Positions 1 through 11,743 of a stretch of DNA of 46,596 nucleotides are shown here, one piece after another. The stretch is from Bacteroidales bacterium. Lineage in GTDB: Bacteria; Bacteroidota; Bacteroidia; Bacteroidales; UBA932. Where the stretch lies: contig JAEELG010000022.1 in the NCBI GenBank assembly GCA_016288775.1, forward strand, positions 1 through 46,596, written 5' to 3'. The position numbers and the translations under genes were made by a program. The notes beneath the pieces were generated by a model. That model did no database searches. It had not been told where the DNA came from and worked only from the letters and a program-made list of their open reading frames with translations. How positions within the stretch are numbered: the first letter of the stretch is position 1; each line of letters begins with the position of its first letter.

Positions 1-2268
<2,268 letters not shown>

Positions 2269-2272
<4 letters not shown>

Positions 2273-4197
2273 CGTATGTCGAGTGCTAGGTCTTTAATCA
2301 GTTCGTTTACCTCGGAGTTCCTGGACATGAGGTCCTGGGCTTTCTCCACCGGCATGTATATGCGCTGGCCCTGCTCTTCGGCGGGGACGACGCCGGGCTC
2401 GAGGCGTATGCGGTTGCAGTTCATGAGTTTCTGGAAGCGGTCTTCGAGGCTGCGGAGCATCTTTTCGGCTATCCAGTTCTTCTGGGCTTCGTTGGTGAGT
2501 GCAAAGCCCACGATGACGTTGCCGTCGCCCTGCTGAACGTCGAGTTTGGCAGTGGCGAGGGCGTTGGCAAGACGCGGCTGCGAGGTGTACATGGCCGCCA
2601 GCTCGGCCCACTTGGCGGTTATGGCCTCGGCGTCGGGCAGCTCCGCCGCCGCACCTTCGGCTTCCGTCGCCAGTTCCACGGTTATCTCATCGTCGCTCAT
2701 CAGCGAGCTCAGCGAGAGTCCGGACGCTTTCTTCCTCGGCCTCGGCGCCACTGCCGGTGTTGCTACCGGAGCTGCTGCCTCTGGTGCTGCTGTCTCCGCT
2801 TCGCTGGGATTGCCTGCAACCGAAGTTACCCCCTCAGGACTACGCCCCTCCGGGGCTATCCCTCCCACGCCTGACGGCGCGGGCCCCTCCCACTTACGCT
2901 GCGTGGGTGCAGACGGTCCTGAGGGGGCAACTCCGTCAGCAGGCTTAACGTCGGCAACCGGTATCACTTGCGCTTCGCCAGCAGCCGCTAATTCAGGAGC
3001 GTTTTCGGCGTTTTTGCTCCCATTTGCGGGAATTTGGGCCGTTTTGGGAGCAATTTCGGCGTTTTTGCTCCCGTCCGGTTGGCTTGCGACCGCAACCTCA
3101 GGAACACCGCCCAAAAACGCAAGCCTCATCAACGCGAATTCTATGTGGAGCCGCTGATTAGTGGCGGCGCGGTAGCCGGCTTCGCACTGGGAGATGATGC
3201 CGAGGGCGTCGTAGAGGAATTTCACGGAGCAGCGGCCGGCCTGCTCGCGGTAGCGCTGGCGCAGCGAGTCAGGCAGGTCAAGCAGCGCCTCGAGACCGCC
3301 GGTGCGGCTCACCAGGAGGTCGCGCAGGTGCGAGCCCAGGGCGGAAACGAAATGCAGCGCGTTGAAGCCTTTCGACAGGATCTCGTCGAAAGTCAGCAGC
3401 GCAGTGCCGTAATCCTTGGCCAGGAAGGCATCCACCAGCTTGAAACTGTACTCGTAGTCGAGCACGTTCAGGTTGCGGATGACGTCTTCGTAATGGATGT
3501 CGGCGCCGCAGAAGGCCACTGTCTGGTCGAATATGGTGAGGGCGTCGCGCATGGCGCCGTCGGCCTTATGGGCGATGACGTGCAGCGACTCTTCGTCGAT
3601 CTTCACATTCTCCTTGCCGGCGATGTCGCGCAGGTTGCGGACGATGTCGGGCACGCTGATGCGGTTGAAATCGTAGGTCTGGCAGCGACTGAGGATGGTG
3701 GGGATAATCTTGTGCTTCTCGGTGGTGGCGAGGATGAAGATGGCGTGTGCCGGCGGCTCCTCGAGGGTCTTCAGGAACGCATTGAACGCCGACTGTGTGA
3801 GCATGTGCACCTCGTCGATGATGTACACGCTGTATTTGCCAACCTGCGGCGGTATCTGCACCTGCTCCATCAGGGCCTTGATATCCTCGACGCCGTTGTT
3901 GGATGCGGCGTCCAGCTCATGGATGCAGTACGAGCGCCCTTCGCGGAACGACACGCACGATTCGCACTCGCCGCAGGGCTCCATGTCGGCGGTGGGATGC
4001 GCACAGTTGATGGTCTTCGCGAAAATACGTGCGGCACTGGTTTTGCCTACACCTCTGGGGCCGCAGAAAAGATATGCGTGGGCGAGTTGCCCCCGGAGTA
4101 TGGAATTTTTGAGCGTCCGGGCTATGTTGTCCTGTCCGATAAGGCTCTCGAACGAGTCCGGACGGTATTTGCGGGCTGATACGATATACTGTGCCAT
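2269..4197 (-). CDS. dnaX: DNA polymerase III subunit gamma/tau
   Basis: Clamp-loader ATPase subunit that loads the beta clamp and organises the replisome. The 642-residue product has Walker [16 protein letters not shown] near residue 40, a four-cysteine zinc knuckle (C in NCAHPT, then PCGECESC), Walker B DEVHMLT, sensor 1 in ATTEKHKI and the SRC arginine finger motif LSRCQTYDF. Residues of roughly 370-510 are low-complexity Ala/Pro/Gly/Glu linker, followed by a C-terminal tau-like domain. The linker contains a 19-base direct repeat (3003-3021 and 3054-3072), giving GSKNAE twice. The start ATG at 4197 lies 17 bases after a TATTTTTG promoter box shared divergently with the gene at 4248. No convincing programmed-frameshift heptamer was found, so a shorter gamma form is not claimed. 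Confidence 0.96.
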
Positions 4198-4207
4198 AGT
4201 TACTGTA

Positions 4208-4222
4208 TGTCTTACAAAAATA
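4208..4222 (-). promoter_or_regulatory. dnaX promoter, -7 box plus conserved start region
   Basis: Reading the minus strand, TATTTTTGTAAGACA contains the Bacteroidetes -7 consensus TAnnTTTG (4215-4222) followed by GTAAGACA. The box ends 17 bases before the dnaX ATG. The same 15-mer recurs upstream of the kinase gene starting at 18999. Confidence 0.65.
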
Positions 4223-4234
4223 GTGATTTTTTTT

Positions 4235-4242
4235 TAACTTTG
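4235..4242 (+). promoter_or_regulatory. -7 box TAACTTTG for the gene at 4248
   Basis: TAACTTTG matches TAnnTTTG and ends only 5 bases before the ATG at 4248, after a run of nine T. Because transcription in this phylum starts a few bases after the box, the mRNA is probably leaderless or nearly so. It is back to back with the dnaX promoter in the 50-base gap. Confidence 0.6.
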
Positions 4243-4247
4243 CAGAT

Positions 4248-4934
4248 ATGAAGAGAATTGCAAGTGTATTGCTTTTGGCCATCCTGTTCCTGCCTCTCGG
4301 AGCTCAGGCGCAGAAACGCATCTACACTCGCAGTTACATGCTCCAGGACTTCAAGAGCAAGACCACGAAAGTGGTGCTCGGAGGCGACGCGGCCCTCAAC
4401 GCCTCACTCCGCCAGGAAGTCCCATCTTTCTGGACCATATCACCTTACGAATTCTGCACACCCGCAGAATACGAAAAGCAGAAAAACAACCCCGAATGCT
4501 ACTGGCTCCGCCCGGAGACCGTCAAGGGCATCGTTTTCCTGACCCTCGAGAGGGGTGGCAAGGAAGATGACGCAAGCGCCTTCAAACGCCCCTTTACGGT
4601 GGTTTCCCTGCCCGTCTCGGGCGAGCATGACCAGTCCGGCGGCGCAAGCATCTTCATGCCGGCCTATCTCAGCATCATACAGGATTTCACGGACGTTGCG
4701 ATAGACTCCGAAATGACCGCCTACCGAGGCCTTCAGGCCCTGGCCAGGCACGCCCCCAAGGGAACCAAGGTTTATGACGATCCCGACGAGGCCGCAAACG
4801 CCTTCCGGAACATGGAGCCCGACGCCGCCGTAAGGGTGCTCATAACGCCCGACGGAAAGCCCGAATCCAAGCCCCGCTACAAACTGGTGTTCGGCACTTC
4901 CGGTTACGAACTTTATGCCTATGGAAAGCATTGA
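4248..4934 (+). CDS. secreted protein of unknown function (228 aa)
   Basis: I do not recognise a family. The N-terminus MKRIASVLLLAILFLPLGAQAQ is a good Sec signal peptide with likely cleavage after AQA near residue 21, so the mature protein (about 207 residues) should be periplasmic or outer-membrane associated. The sequence is mixed alpha/beta in character, with two cysteines in the mature part (FCTPAEY and PECYWLRP) that could form a disulfide. No membrane segment follows the signal. The start is fixed by the promoter box 5 bases upstream. Its end overlaps the next small gene, and a GH3 glycosidase follows, suggesting a three-gene operon; a role near carbohydrate use is only guilt by association. 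Confidence 0.8.
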   Translation: MKRIASVLLLAILFLPLGAQAQKRIYTRSYMLQDFKSKTTKVVLGGDAALNASLRQEVPSFWTISPYEFCTPAEYEKQKNNPECYWLRPETVKGIVFLTLERGGKEDDASAFKRPFTVVSLPVSGEHDQSGGASIFMPAYLSIIQDFTDVAIDSEMTAYRGLQALARHAPKGTKVYDDPDEAANAFRNMEPDAAVRVLITPDGKPESKPRYKLVFGTSGYELYAYGKH

Positions 4935-5142
4935 CCTGCAGGCATATATCGAGCACAAGACGGGCTGCAGCATAGCGGAACTGGAGGCTGAGCCCGACCG
5001 CTTCCGGGCCATCGAAGAAGAAGCCCTCCGCGACCTCGTAGTGATGGATGCAGTAACCGGAATCCGACGCGAAATAATACTCGGACCACATACCCTCGAG
5101 AACCCTGAATGCCGCCGTCTGATGGAGACCCGCGGCGTTTGA
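4915..5142 (+). CDS. small conserved-looking protein of unknown function (75 aa)
   Basis: This short frame begins inside the last codons of the preceding gene (20-base overlap from the ATG at 4915; a second in-frame ATG at 4921 would give 73 residues). The product is acidic and mostly helical in appearance (AYIEHKTGCSIAELEAEPDR, then FRAIEEEALRDLVVMDAVTG), without signal peptide or membrane segment, so it should be cytoplasmic. It ends 16 bases before the GH3 start. I do not recognise a family. Support for it being real is the overlap-type coupling, the filling of an otherwise empty 224-base gap between co-oriented genes, and a composition like a folded protein rather than an antisense shadow. 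Confidence 0.6.
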   Translation: MPMESIDLQAYIEHKTGCSIAELEAEPDRFRAIEEEALRDLVVMDAVTGIRREIILGPHTLENPECRRLMETRGV

Positions 5143-5158
5143 TTTTTATACTGACGAC

Positions 5159-7468
5159 ATGCTGACACTGATCCTTGCCGCCGCGCTCACGGTGGCCAAC
5201 CCCGTCCTGCGGGAAGACAACATTCCCGAAATCGTATCCCTGCTTACCCTGGAAGAGAAAGCCGCCATCCTGGTGGGATGCGGATCCACCGCCTTCGACG
5301 GCATCGGCCGCAACGACATAGGCGTCAAGGGCAGCGCCGGCGCCACCCACGCCATCCCCCGCTTCGGCATCCCCTCCATAATCATGGCCGACGGGCCCGC
5401 TGGACTGCGAATCGACCCCACACGCCCCGGAACCGACAGGACATTCTACTGCACCGGCTTCCCCATCGGCACCATGCTGGCATCGGCCTGGAACCCGGAA
5501 CTCGTGGAAGAAGTGGGGCGCGCGATGGGCAACGAGGTGCTTGAATACGGCGTCGACGTACTCCTCGCGCCGGGCGTGAACATCCACCGCAACCCCCTGT
5601 GCGGCAGGAACTTCGAGTACTACTCAGAAGACCCGGTGCTGGCCGGCGAGACGGCGGCTGCCTATATCAACGGCATCCAGAGCAACGGGGTCGGCACATC
5701 CATCAAGCACTTCGCCGTCAACAACCAGGAACTCAACCGCCTGCACAACGACGCCCGCGTGAGCATGAGGGCGCTGCGGGAAATATACCTGAAGGTCTTC
5801 GAAATCGCCATACGCAAGGCTCAGCCGTGGACGCTGATGACCTCCTACAACTACATCAACGGCATGCACGCATCGGAATCCCCCTGGCTGCTCACCGACA
5901 TCCTGAGGGGCGACTGGGGCTTCCTGGGCACGGTGGTGACCGACTGGGGCGGCGGATACGACACGGCGGCGCAGATCCATGCCGGCAACGAGCTCATCCA
6001 GTCCGGCTCCGACGCCCGCTACAACGCCCTGATCGACGCGGTACGCGAGGGGCGCCTGAGCATGGAGGATGTGGACCGCAGCGTCACCAGGGCCCTCCAG
6101 CTGATAGTCAAATGCCCGTCGTACAGGGGCTACGAGCACTCCGACGAACCCGACCTCGCAGCACATGCTGAGGTGTGCCGGCGCGCCGCCGACGAGGGCG
6201 TGGTGCTGCTCAAGAACGACGGCGCACTGCCATTCGGGCCCTCAGGCGTAACCGCCCTGCTTGGTGTGACCTCCTATGCCTTTATCGCAGGCGGCACCGG
6301 CTCCGGCGACGTGCACCGTCCTTACGTGGTGGACCTGCAGCAGGGGCTCTCCGACGAGGGCTTCACGCTTGAACCGGGCCTTGACACCTTCTACGGCGAA
6401 TACATGAAGGACGAGCACTGGCGCTGCGCCATGATCGACGGCAACAACTCCTGGGTCATCGACCGCGAGCGGCCCATCGAGGTCGTTCCGTCGGACCAGA
6501 TACTCGAGGCAGCCGCCTGCGCCGACCGCGCCGTGATCACGCTGGGACGCGTCTTCGGCGAGGGCAAGGACCGCGACCTGCACTACAGCTACATGCTGCA
6601 GGACAGGGAGTTGCAGCTGCTGCGCGAAACCTCAAAGGCCTTCCATGCACGCGGCAAGAAAGTGACCGTAATCCTGAATATCGGCGGCGTGGTGGAGATG
6701 GAGAGCTGGCAGAAGCTGGCCGACGCCATCCTGGTTTGCTGGCAGCCCGGCGAAGAGGGCGGCCACACCGTCGCCTCCGTGCTGAGCGGCGCCGTGAACC
6801 CCTCCGGGCGGCTTCCGATGACTATTTCCAAAAGCTACGACGATGAACCGTCGGCCGGCGATTTCCCCCGGGTTTTCGAGGACAAGCCGTTCAATTATTC
6901 GTTCTACCGGCGCCTTGAAGGGAACAAGAAGGACTACACCGTCAAGGACATCGATTACACCGATTACAAGGAAGACGTTTTCGTCGGCTACCGCCACTTC
7001 TGCACCTCCGCCCGCAACCGCGTTGCCTACCCGTTCGGCTTCGGCCTCTCGTATACCACCTTCCGCTGGGGAGACCTGAGTATTACGGAGTCGGAGGCAG
7101 ATGCCGTCAAGGTGCCGGAAGATTTGGGAGAAAGGCACCTTGACGGCACTGTCTCCACCTCCGGGTACGTTGTAACCGTCAAAGTTACGAATACCGGCAA
7201 GCAGGCGGGAAAGGATGTGGTGGAGCTGTATGTAAAGGCGCCGGGGCGGGATATGAAGAAGCCGGCGAGGGAGCTTAAGGCGTTCGCCAAGACTCCCCTG
7301 CTGCAGCCCGGCGAAAGCTGCACCGTGAAGATGTTCGTGCCTCGTGAATCGCTGGCGTCGTGGAGCGAAGACGACGCCTGCTGGGCGCTCGAGCGCGGCC
7401 GCTACGTGTTCATGGCAAGCCGCCACTCCCTCGACCGCGGCATTCGCAAGCGGGTGCGGGTGAATTAA
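5159..7468 (+). CDS. glycoside hydrolase family 3 beta-glucosidase-type enzyme
   Basis: Retaining exo-acting glycosidase of GH3, releasing terminal beta-linked sugars from oligosaccharides. The 769-residue protein has the usual order: (beta/alpha)8 domain (about 20-330) with substrate motifs GRNFEYYSEDPVLAGE and SIKHFAVNNQELNR and the nucleophile in GTVVTDWGG (Asp about residue 262), an alpha/beta sandwich domain (about 345-560, GEGKDRDLHYSY, LNIGGVVEMESW, QPGEEGGHTVA, NPSGRLPMTIS), and a fibronectin-III-like C-terminus (about 660-765, VTNTGKQAGKDVVELYV). The N-terminus MLTLILAAALTVANP is hydrophobic but lacks a positive n-region, so export is uncertain. Substrate cannot be read from sequence. 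The stop overlaps by 4 bases the stop of the convergent channel gene. Confidence 0.95.
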   Translation: MLTLILAAALTVANPVLREDNIPEIVSLLTLEEKAAILVGCGSTAFDGIGRNDIGVKGSAGATHAIPRFGIPSIIMADGPAGLRIDPTRPGTDRTFYCTGFPIGTMLASAWNPELVEEVGRAMGNEVLEYGVDVLLAPGVNIHRNPLCGRNFEYYSEDPVLAGETAAAYINGIQSNGVGTSIKHFAVNNQELNRLHNDARVSMRALREIYLKVFEIAIRKAQPWTLMTSYNYINGMHASESPWLLTDILRGDWGFLGTVVTDWGGGYDTAAQIHAGNELIQSGSDARYNALIDAVREGRLSMEDVDRSVTRALQLIVKCPSYRGYEHSDEPDLAAHAEVCRRAADEGVVLLKNDGALPFGPSGVTALLGVTSYAFIAGGTGSGDVHRPYVVDLQQGLSDEGFTLEPGLDTFYGEYMKDEHWRCAMIDGNNSWVIDRERPIEVVPSDQILEAAACADRAVITLGRVFGEGKDRDLHYSYMLQDRELQLLRETSKAFHARGKKVTVILNIGGVVEMESWQKLADAILVCWQPGEEGGHTVASVLSGAVNPSGRLPMTISKSYDDEPSAGDFPRVFEDKPFNYSFYRRLEGNKKDYTVKDIDYTDYKEDVFVGYRHFCTSARNRVAYPFGFGLSYTTFRWGDLSITESEADAVKVPEDLGERHLDGTVSTSGYVVTVKVTNTGKQAGKDVVELYVKAPGRDMKKPARELKAFAKTPLLQPGESCTVKMFVPRESLASWSEDDACWALERGRYVFMASRHSLDRGIRKRVRVN

Positions 7469-9438
7469 ATCTGTTCTACGAAATTGTAGTCGTACTGCAC
7501 GACTTCCGGATCCACCTCGGCCAGACGCTCCCAGGAGCAAATGTCGAGGTGAGCCATCTGCTCGCGCTTGAGGCGTCCCTTGGCCGCGAGGAAGCCCTCG
7601 CCGGCGTCAAGGACCGCTTTCTGCTCGCCGCTTGTCAGCGGGCGGAAGCGGAGCAGCAGTTGCTCGGCGTTCCAGCGGTTGTGCTCGGTCATGGCGAGGA
7701 TGTCCATCATTCCGTCAGGAATCGTTCCGTCGACGGAGCCGGCGCTGCGGAGCTTGGTCCAGATATGGCTGGCGTTGTAGATGTTGGACCACATACGCGC
7801 GGCCTCCGATTTGGACGCAACCGCCTCCTCGGCAGTGCCTGCGGAGTCCTTCCGGAACGCTCCTGCAGTGCCTACGAGTTCGTTGACGAGGTCGAGGTCG
7901 AAGCTCCTGAAAGCCATGCCGAACGCCTTGATCTTGCGGAACCGCACCTCCTGGCTGGTCTGAAGGGCCTCGACCACGGAACCGCCCTCCCTCTGGTAAA
8001 CCAGCACCTGTACGGCACGGTCCAGCACTTCCCTCGGAAGGCCCGTGGCGGAGGCTAACGCCTCTCCTGCATCCTCCAGGCAAACGGCCGCCGTCAGCCT
8101 TGCGCAGGGATTCGAAGCGGCCTTCGCAAGGTACTGGCGCACAGCGGGATGCGAACTGTCGCCCTGAATGAATTCCCATTCGAAATCGAGGAAATCGCCA
8201 CCCAGGTGTTCAGTGCCCGAAGGCAGCGTCCAGGGAGCGTCGTCGAGAGGCTGGTCGCCGGCGGCCACGAAGCGGCGGTGCGCAAGCGTGAACATGCCGG
8301 GGAAATCGGCTTCCATTCGCCTCTTTCCGGCCTGAACGTTCTTATCTATGAAGCTTATGCGGGTGCGGCAGTTGCGGTGCGAGAAGAAATTGGGGAAATG
8401 CCCCAGATGCGCCGCTTCGAGCGCAAGCGCGATTCCCATCGGGGTCATTCCTTCTATCACCAGATGCACGTAGTCAGGGCTGTCGGGACCTATGCCGGAA
8501 GTGCCTTCGAGCGGCAGGAATCCAGCGGGATCGGGATCCAGCGAGCGGCATATCAGTATCCTGTGCGCCCACATTTCGTAGCGGTTCAGGGGGAAGAAGT
8601 CGAAACGGTCGCGCAGCCGCCCGCCCAGGTCGGAAGTCTGGAGCGCAGCGAACGCCGCCCTCTGCTCGAGCATCACATAGCAGGGCTTGCGCCTGCTCCC
8701 GGCGGGAATGAGGTCGGCAAATCCTGCGAGGCACTCCATGGTATGGACGTCTCTCAGCGCATCCGACGGGGCCTCGTCGCCGATGATGTGGATTTCGCGG
8801 GCGTCGGCCACCTGCATGCGCGCCAGGCCGCCAGGAGTCGACGGGTCGCCCTTCAGCAGTATTATCTTCCGCATCTGCTTTTTGCTCAGCACGGCCTCGA
8901 GCGCAGCGCGCGCATCGGGGATGTCGTAGGTGGTGAGAATCAGCAGGATATCGTCGCCGTAGGCGCCCGAGACCATCTGACGCACCAGGTCGGCGGAGGT
9001 GGAATCGAATCCGAGTATGGCAACGTGGTTGCGCACGCGGTAATCGGAAAGGCCTTCAAGATAATTGATCGCGGCCTTGTCGAAGAAATTGGTGAATACA
9101 GCCGTAAGCAGTGCAACAAGGACGTTGCTCACCATCACGTAGAGCCAGCCGGGGCCCTGGACCATGAGGTCCTGGCCGCCGTTCGAGAACAGATGGAAGA
9201 ACGATATGCCCCAAATGTTCTCTCCGTCGAGGCTGTGCTTGAGCGGAATAAGATTCTCGGGGCTGACCGAACCTATACGCACCAGAAAAGCCAGCAACCC
9301 GGTCAGCAGGAGCCATATTACCAGCGCCAGGATGATTGGCACCATGAGCTGTGACCAGCCGCCCGCGGCAAGCGAACGCTGTATCCAGAGCTTGAACGCC
9401 GACCAGGCGCCAAGGCGGGAGCGGTCCTGGCGCTTCAT
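7465..9438 (-). CDS. CASTOR/POLLUX-like channel with two Rossmann (RCK) domains and C-terminal RyR domain
   Basis: 657-residue predicted inner-membrane channel. Seen: a hydrophobic segment at about 31-54, a pore-loop-like stretch at about 74-92 (GISFFHLFSNGGQDLMVQGP), a second hydrophobic segment at about 97-118, then RNHVAILGFDSTSADLVRQM (from about 136), typical of the first Rossmann strand-helix of RCK/TrkA-N domains. A second Rossmann-like unit begins near VHLVIEGMTPMGIALALEAA and includes RISFIDKN. The end carries TEHNRWNAEQLL (Glu about 585) and a following His and Tyr-Asp pattern typical of the RyR domain (PF02026). Two helices with a pore loop before Rossmann domains, and the RNHV-ILG motif, recall plant CASTOR/POLLUX channels; the filter is not the potassium TVGYG type. 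The start ATG is one base after the PEGA gene stop. Ion and ligand are unknown. Confidence 0.8.
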   Translation of the reverse strand: MKRQDRSRLGAWSAFKLWIQRSLAAGGWSQLMVPIILALVIWLLLTGLLAFLVRIGSVSPENLIPLKHSLDGENIWGISFFHLFSNGGQDLMVQGPGWLYVMVSNVLVALLTAVFTNFFDKAAINYLEGLSDYRVRNHVAILGFDSTSADLVRQMVSGAYGDDILLILTTYDIPDARAALEAVLSKKQMRKIILLKGDPSTPGGLARMQVADAREIHIIGDEAPSDALRDVHTMECLAGFADLIPAGSRRKPCYVMLEQRAAFAALQTSDLGGRLRDRFDFFPLNRYEMWAHRILICRSLDPDPAGFLPLEGTSGIGPDSPDYVHLVIEGMTPMGIALALEAAHLGHFPNFFSHRNCRTRISFIDKNVQAGKRRMEADFPGMFTLAHRRFVAAGDQPLDDAPWTLPSGTEHLGGDFLDFEWEFIQGDSSHPAVRQYLAKAASNPCARLTAAVCLEDAGEALASATGLPREVLDRAVQVLVYQREGGSVVEALQTSQEVRFRKIKAFGMAFRSFDLDLVNELVGTAGAFRKDSAGTAEEAVASKSEAARMWSNIYNASHIWTKLRSAGSVDGTIPDGMMDILAMTEHNRWNAEQLLLRFRPLTSGEQKAVLDAGEGFLAAKGRLKREQMAHLDICSWERLAEVDPEVVQYDYNFVEQI

Positions 9439-9439
9439 G

Positions 9440-11743
9440 CTAGAAGATTCTCAGGATATTCTGTCCGCGAGTCTCGCCCACTCCGAGGGTAAAGCCAAGG
9501 GTGACGACAAACTGCACGTTCTTGTAAGGCACGGAAACGAAGCGGGTGTCGGGCGTCTCATTCTTGATTTCGCCCGGGCGGCAGATGTTAGCCTTGCCCC
9601 AGTATCCCTGCATACCGGCCTTGACGTGAGCGTTGATGACCTTTATGCGGGAATTGATCTCGCCTCCGATGAACACGTCGTGTCCTTCCATGTGCGAGAA
9701 GCAGAACATCTGCTCAAGCGAGGACATGAAGCGAAGGCCCGGATTCCATGCGTAGGTTACCAGGAGATTGGCGTCCAGATGATGCAGCAGGGCGCCTCCC
9801 AGGCGGAATTCCTCGTTGATGAAGAATGTGGAAAGGGCCGGGAGCCATGTTACGTTCTTATAGTCGGCTTCGGCGGGAGCCGGTTCGGGATAAACCAGCT
9901 GCTGTGAAGGATCGGACTGCATGAAGGCAGATGCCTTGAAGGCGTATGTGGTAAGGCCGGGGAATATGTCGATTCCGCCAAATTTGCCCTCGGCAAGCCT
10001 GTAGTAGCCCTTGTTCAGCGAGGAGGAGAAATCGGCCTTGGGCGCCACTGCGTACCAGTCGGCTCCGAGGATGGTGGAGGAAGTGCCCCAGCTGAGCAGG
10101 TTCACGTGCGACTTGTCGGGATCCTTAAAGTGTATGTTGCCCTTCCACGCCCTCTTGCGGTTGTTGCGGGTAAGCTCAAGCTTGTAAGGAGTATCGCTGA
10201 CGGGGATGTTCACGGTGGCAGGAGTCTTCACGCCCTCGGCGTAAACGACCTTGCTGTTGCCGCTGTCCTTGTAGATGGTAATGCCAAGGCTGTCCTTGTC
10301 GGCGGTGATCAGCAGAGGATACGACTGCACCAGGGTGATGCTGTCGGTATGCTCCACAGTCGCGAAGTCGGGAATGATCCACTTCTCGACGGGATAATAC
10401 CCGTTCTTCTCGATGCGGATGCCGTGCTCGCCCTCGTTCAGGATAAGGCGCACGGGCGCCGCGCCCTGATACTTGCCGTCGAGGTAAATCTTGCAGTATG
10501 CGGGGTCGGTCACCACGTTATACGCGCTGTAGCGCTGCATGGTCACCTTGAAAACCGCCTCCTTGTTCTCGGGTACGGTTATTACGTATTCGGGCTCGGA
10601 TGTCATGAATCCCTCCTTCTCGAAGCGCAGCACGTGATTTCCGCTCTTAACCTTCAGGCCGTCGACCGGAACCGTACCGACCTTGACGTCATCCAGGAAC
10701 GCCACTGCGCCCTCGGCGTACTCCTCGTCGCTGAGCGACAGGGTTCCGGTGACCGGAGTCAGGACGAACTCGAAGTCGCCGTGCGCTCCCTTGGCGACGG
10801 ATATGTCCCTGGTCTGCGGGATGAATCCTTCGGCTTCGACCTTCAGCACATACTGCCCGGGATGCAGGGTGATCCTGTTGCCGTCGTACATCTCGTAGTA
10901 GTTGATGTCCTTGTCGACGTTGAAGCTCTTGATGACGCTGGGATGCAGGTTCACTGCGTTTCCGCTCACGTCGAGCGTGGGGTAGCTGTCGAAGGTGTAG
11001 CCTTCTTCCGGCCTGATGTCCACCGAGATAGTGGAGAAGGTCGGGGTCAGGCGGAAAACGTACTCGATCTCGCCCTTGTCCACGTTGCGTCCGATGACGA
11101 CCGTGGTGTCCTTGCGCTCGTAGCCGTTCTTTTCTATGCGTATGGTGTGCTTGCCTTCGCGGAGCTCGAACCTTTCGGAGAGCATTCCGGCCTCGCGGTC
11201 GACGTAGATGAACGCCCTGTCGGGGATGGTGCGGATGGCGACGGAGCCTACGGTTTCGAGCCTCTTCTCCTGAGTGACAAGTACATAGGCAGTACGCTCC
11301 TTGCCCATCGACACCTCGATGGTTCCCTTCCTGGCGTCGCCGCTCTCGTTCGATCCGGCCTTGACGTAGAGCACGTCGGACTCGGCCCAGACTTCCAGCC
11401 AGTCGGGGGCGTCGGTGACGTCCCACTTCTTGCCGGCGGTGACGTAGATGCTGTCGGTCTGGCCGTCGCCCTCGAAATTCAGGACTTCCTTGGAGAGATT
11501 GAGGTCGGCGAGCTTCTGCTTGGCCGAGCGGCACTGGTTGAGAAGCTTGTTGGCCTGGGTAATCTGCGCCTTGGTGACGCCGGGGCTCTTCTTGGCCGCT
11601 TCAAGGACCGTGATGGCCTTGTCGTATTTCTTGGATGTATAATACTCGACGGCTTCGTTGTAGCGCATGGTGAACGATTTCTGCGCAAATGCCGGGGCGG
11701 CCGTCAACACGACGGCCAGAAGGATCATAACCAGTTTTTTCAT
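9440..11743 (-). CDS. PEGA-domain envelope protein with TPR-like, BACON-like and C-terminal barrel-like regions
   Basis: 767-residue exported protein. A Sec signal (MKKLVMILLAVVLTAAPAFAQ) is followed by a TPR-like helical pair (YNEAVEYYTSKKYDKAITVL), then a BACON-like beta domain (about 80-160, with WLEVWAESDVLYVKAGSNES and KGTIEVSMG), then several PEGA-type repeats with the hallmark GEH-I-IEKNGY: REGKHTIRIEKNGYERKD and NEGEHGIRIEKNGYYPVEKW are clear, others are diverged. The last about 200 residues have alternating aromatic/hydrophobic strands and end in ILRIF, consistent with a small outer-membrane barrel. PEGA domains usually bind cell-envelope polymers or partners; no enzyme motif is seen. 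The start overlaps the TIR stop (ATGA) and the stop is one base before the channel gene, so all three are coupled. Confidence 0.85.
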   Translation of the reverse strand: MKKLVMILLAVVLTAAPAFAQKSFTMRYNEAVEYYTSKKYDKAITVLEAAKKSPGVTKAQITQANKLLNQCRSAKQKLADLNLSKEVLNFEGDGQTDSIYVTAGKKWDVTDAPDWLEVWAESDVLYVKAGSNESGDARKGTIEVSMGKERTAYVLVTQEKRLETVGSVAIRTIPDRAFIYVDREAGMLSERFELREGKHTIRIEKNGYERKDTTVVIGRNVDKGEIEYVFRLTPTFSTISVDIRPEEGYTFDSYPTLDVSGNAVNLHPSVIKSFNVDKDINYYEMYDGNRITLHPGQYVLKVEAEGFIPQTRDISVAKGAHGDFEFVLTPVTGTLSLSDEEYAEGAVAFLDDVKVGTVPVDGLKVKSGNHVLRFEKEGFMTSEPEYVITVPENKEAVFKVTMQRYSAYNVVTDPAYCKIYLDGKYQGAAPVRLILNEGEHGIRIEKNGYYPVEKWIIPDFATVEHTDSITLVQSYPLLITADKDSLGITIYKDSGNSKVVYAEGVKTPATVNIPVSDTPYKLELTRNNRKRAWKGNIHFKDPDKSHVNLLSWGTSSTILGADWYAVAPKADFSSSLNKGYYRLAEGKFGGIDIFPGLTTYAFKASAFMQSDPSQQLVYPEPAPAEADYKNVTWLPALSTFFINEEFRLGGALLHHLDANLLVTYAWNPGLRFMSSLEQMFCFSHMEGHDVFIGGEINSRIKVINAHVKAGMQGYWGKANICRPGEIKNETPDTRFVSVPYKNVQFVVTLGFTLGVGETRGQNILRIF

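Noticed and set aside
3003..3072. Programmed frameshift in dnaX at the two C-AAA-AAC sites within the 19-base repeats
   Set aside because: The heptamer is not a proper X-XXY-YYZ slippery site and there is no obvious stop plus stem-loop arrangement; it is better seen as a repeat in the low-complexity linker.
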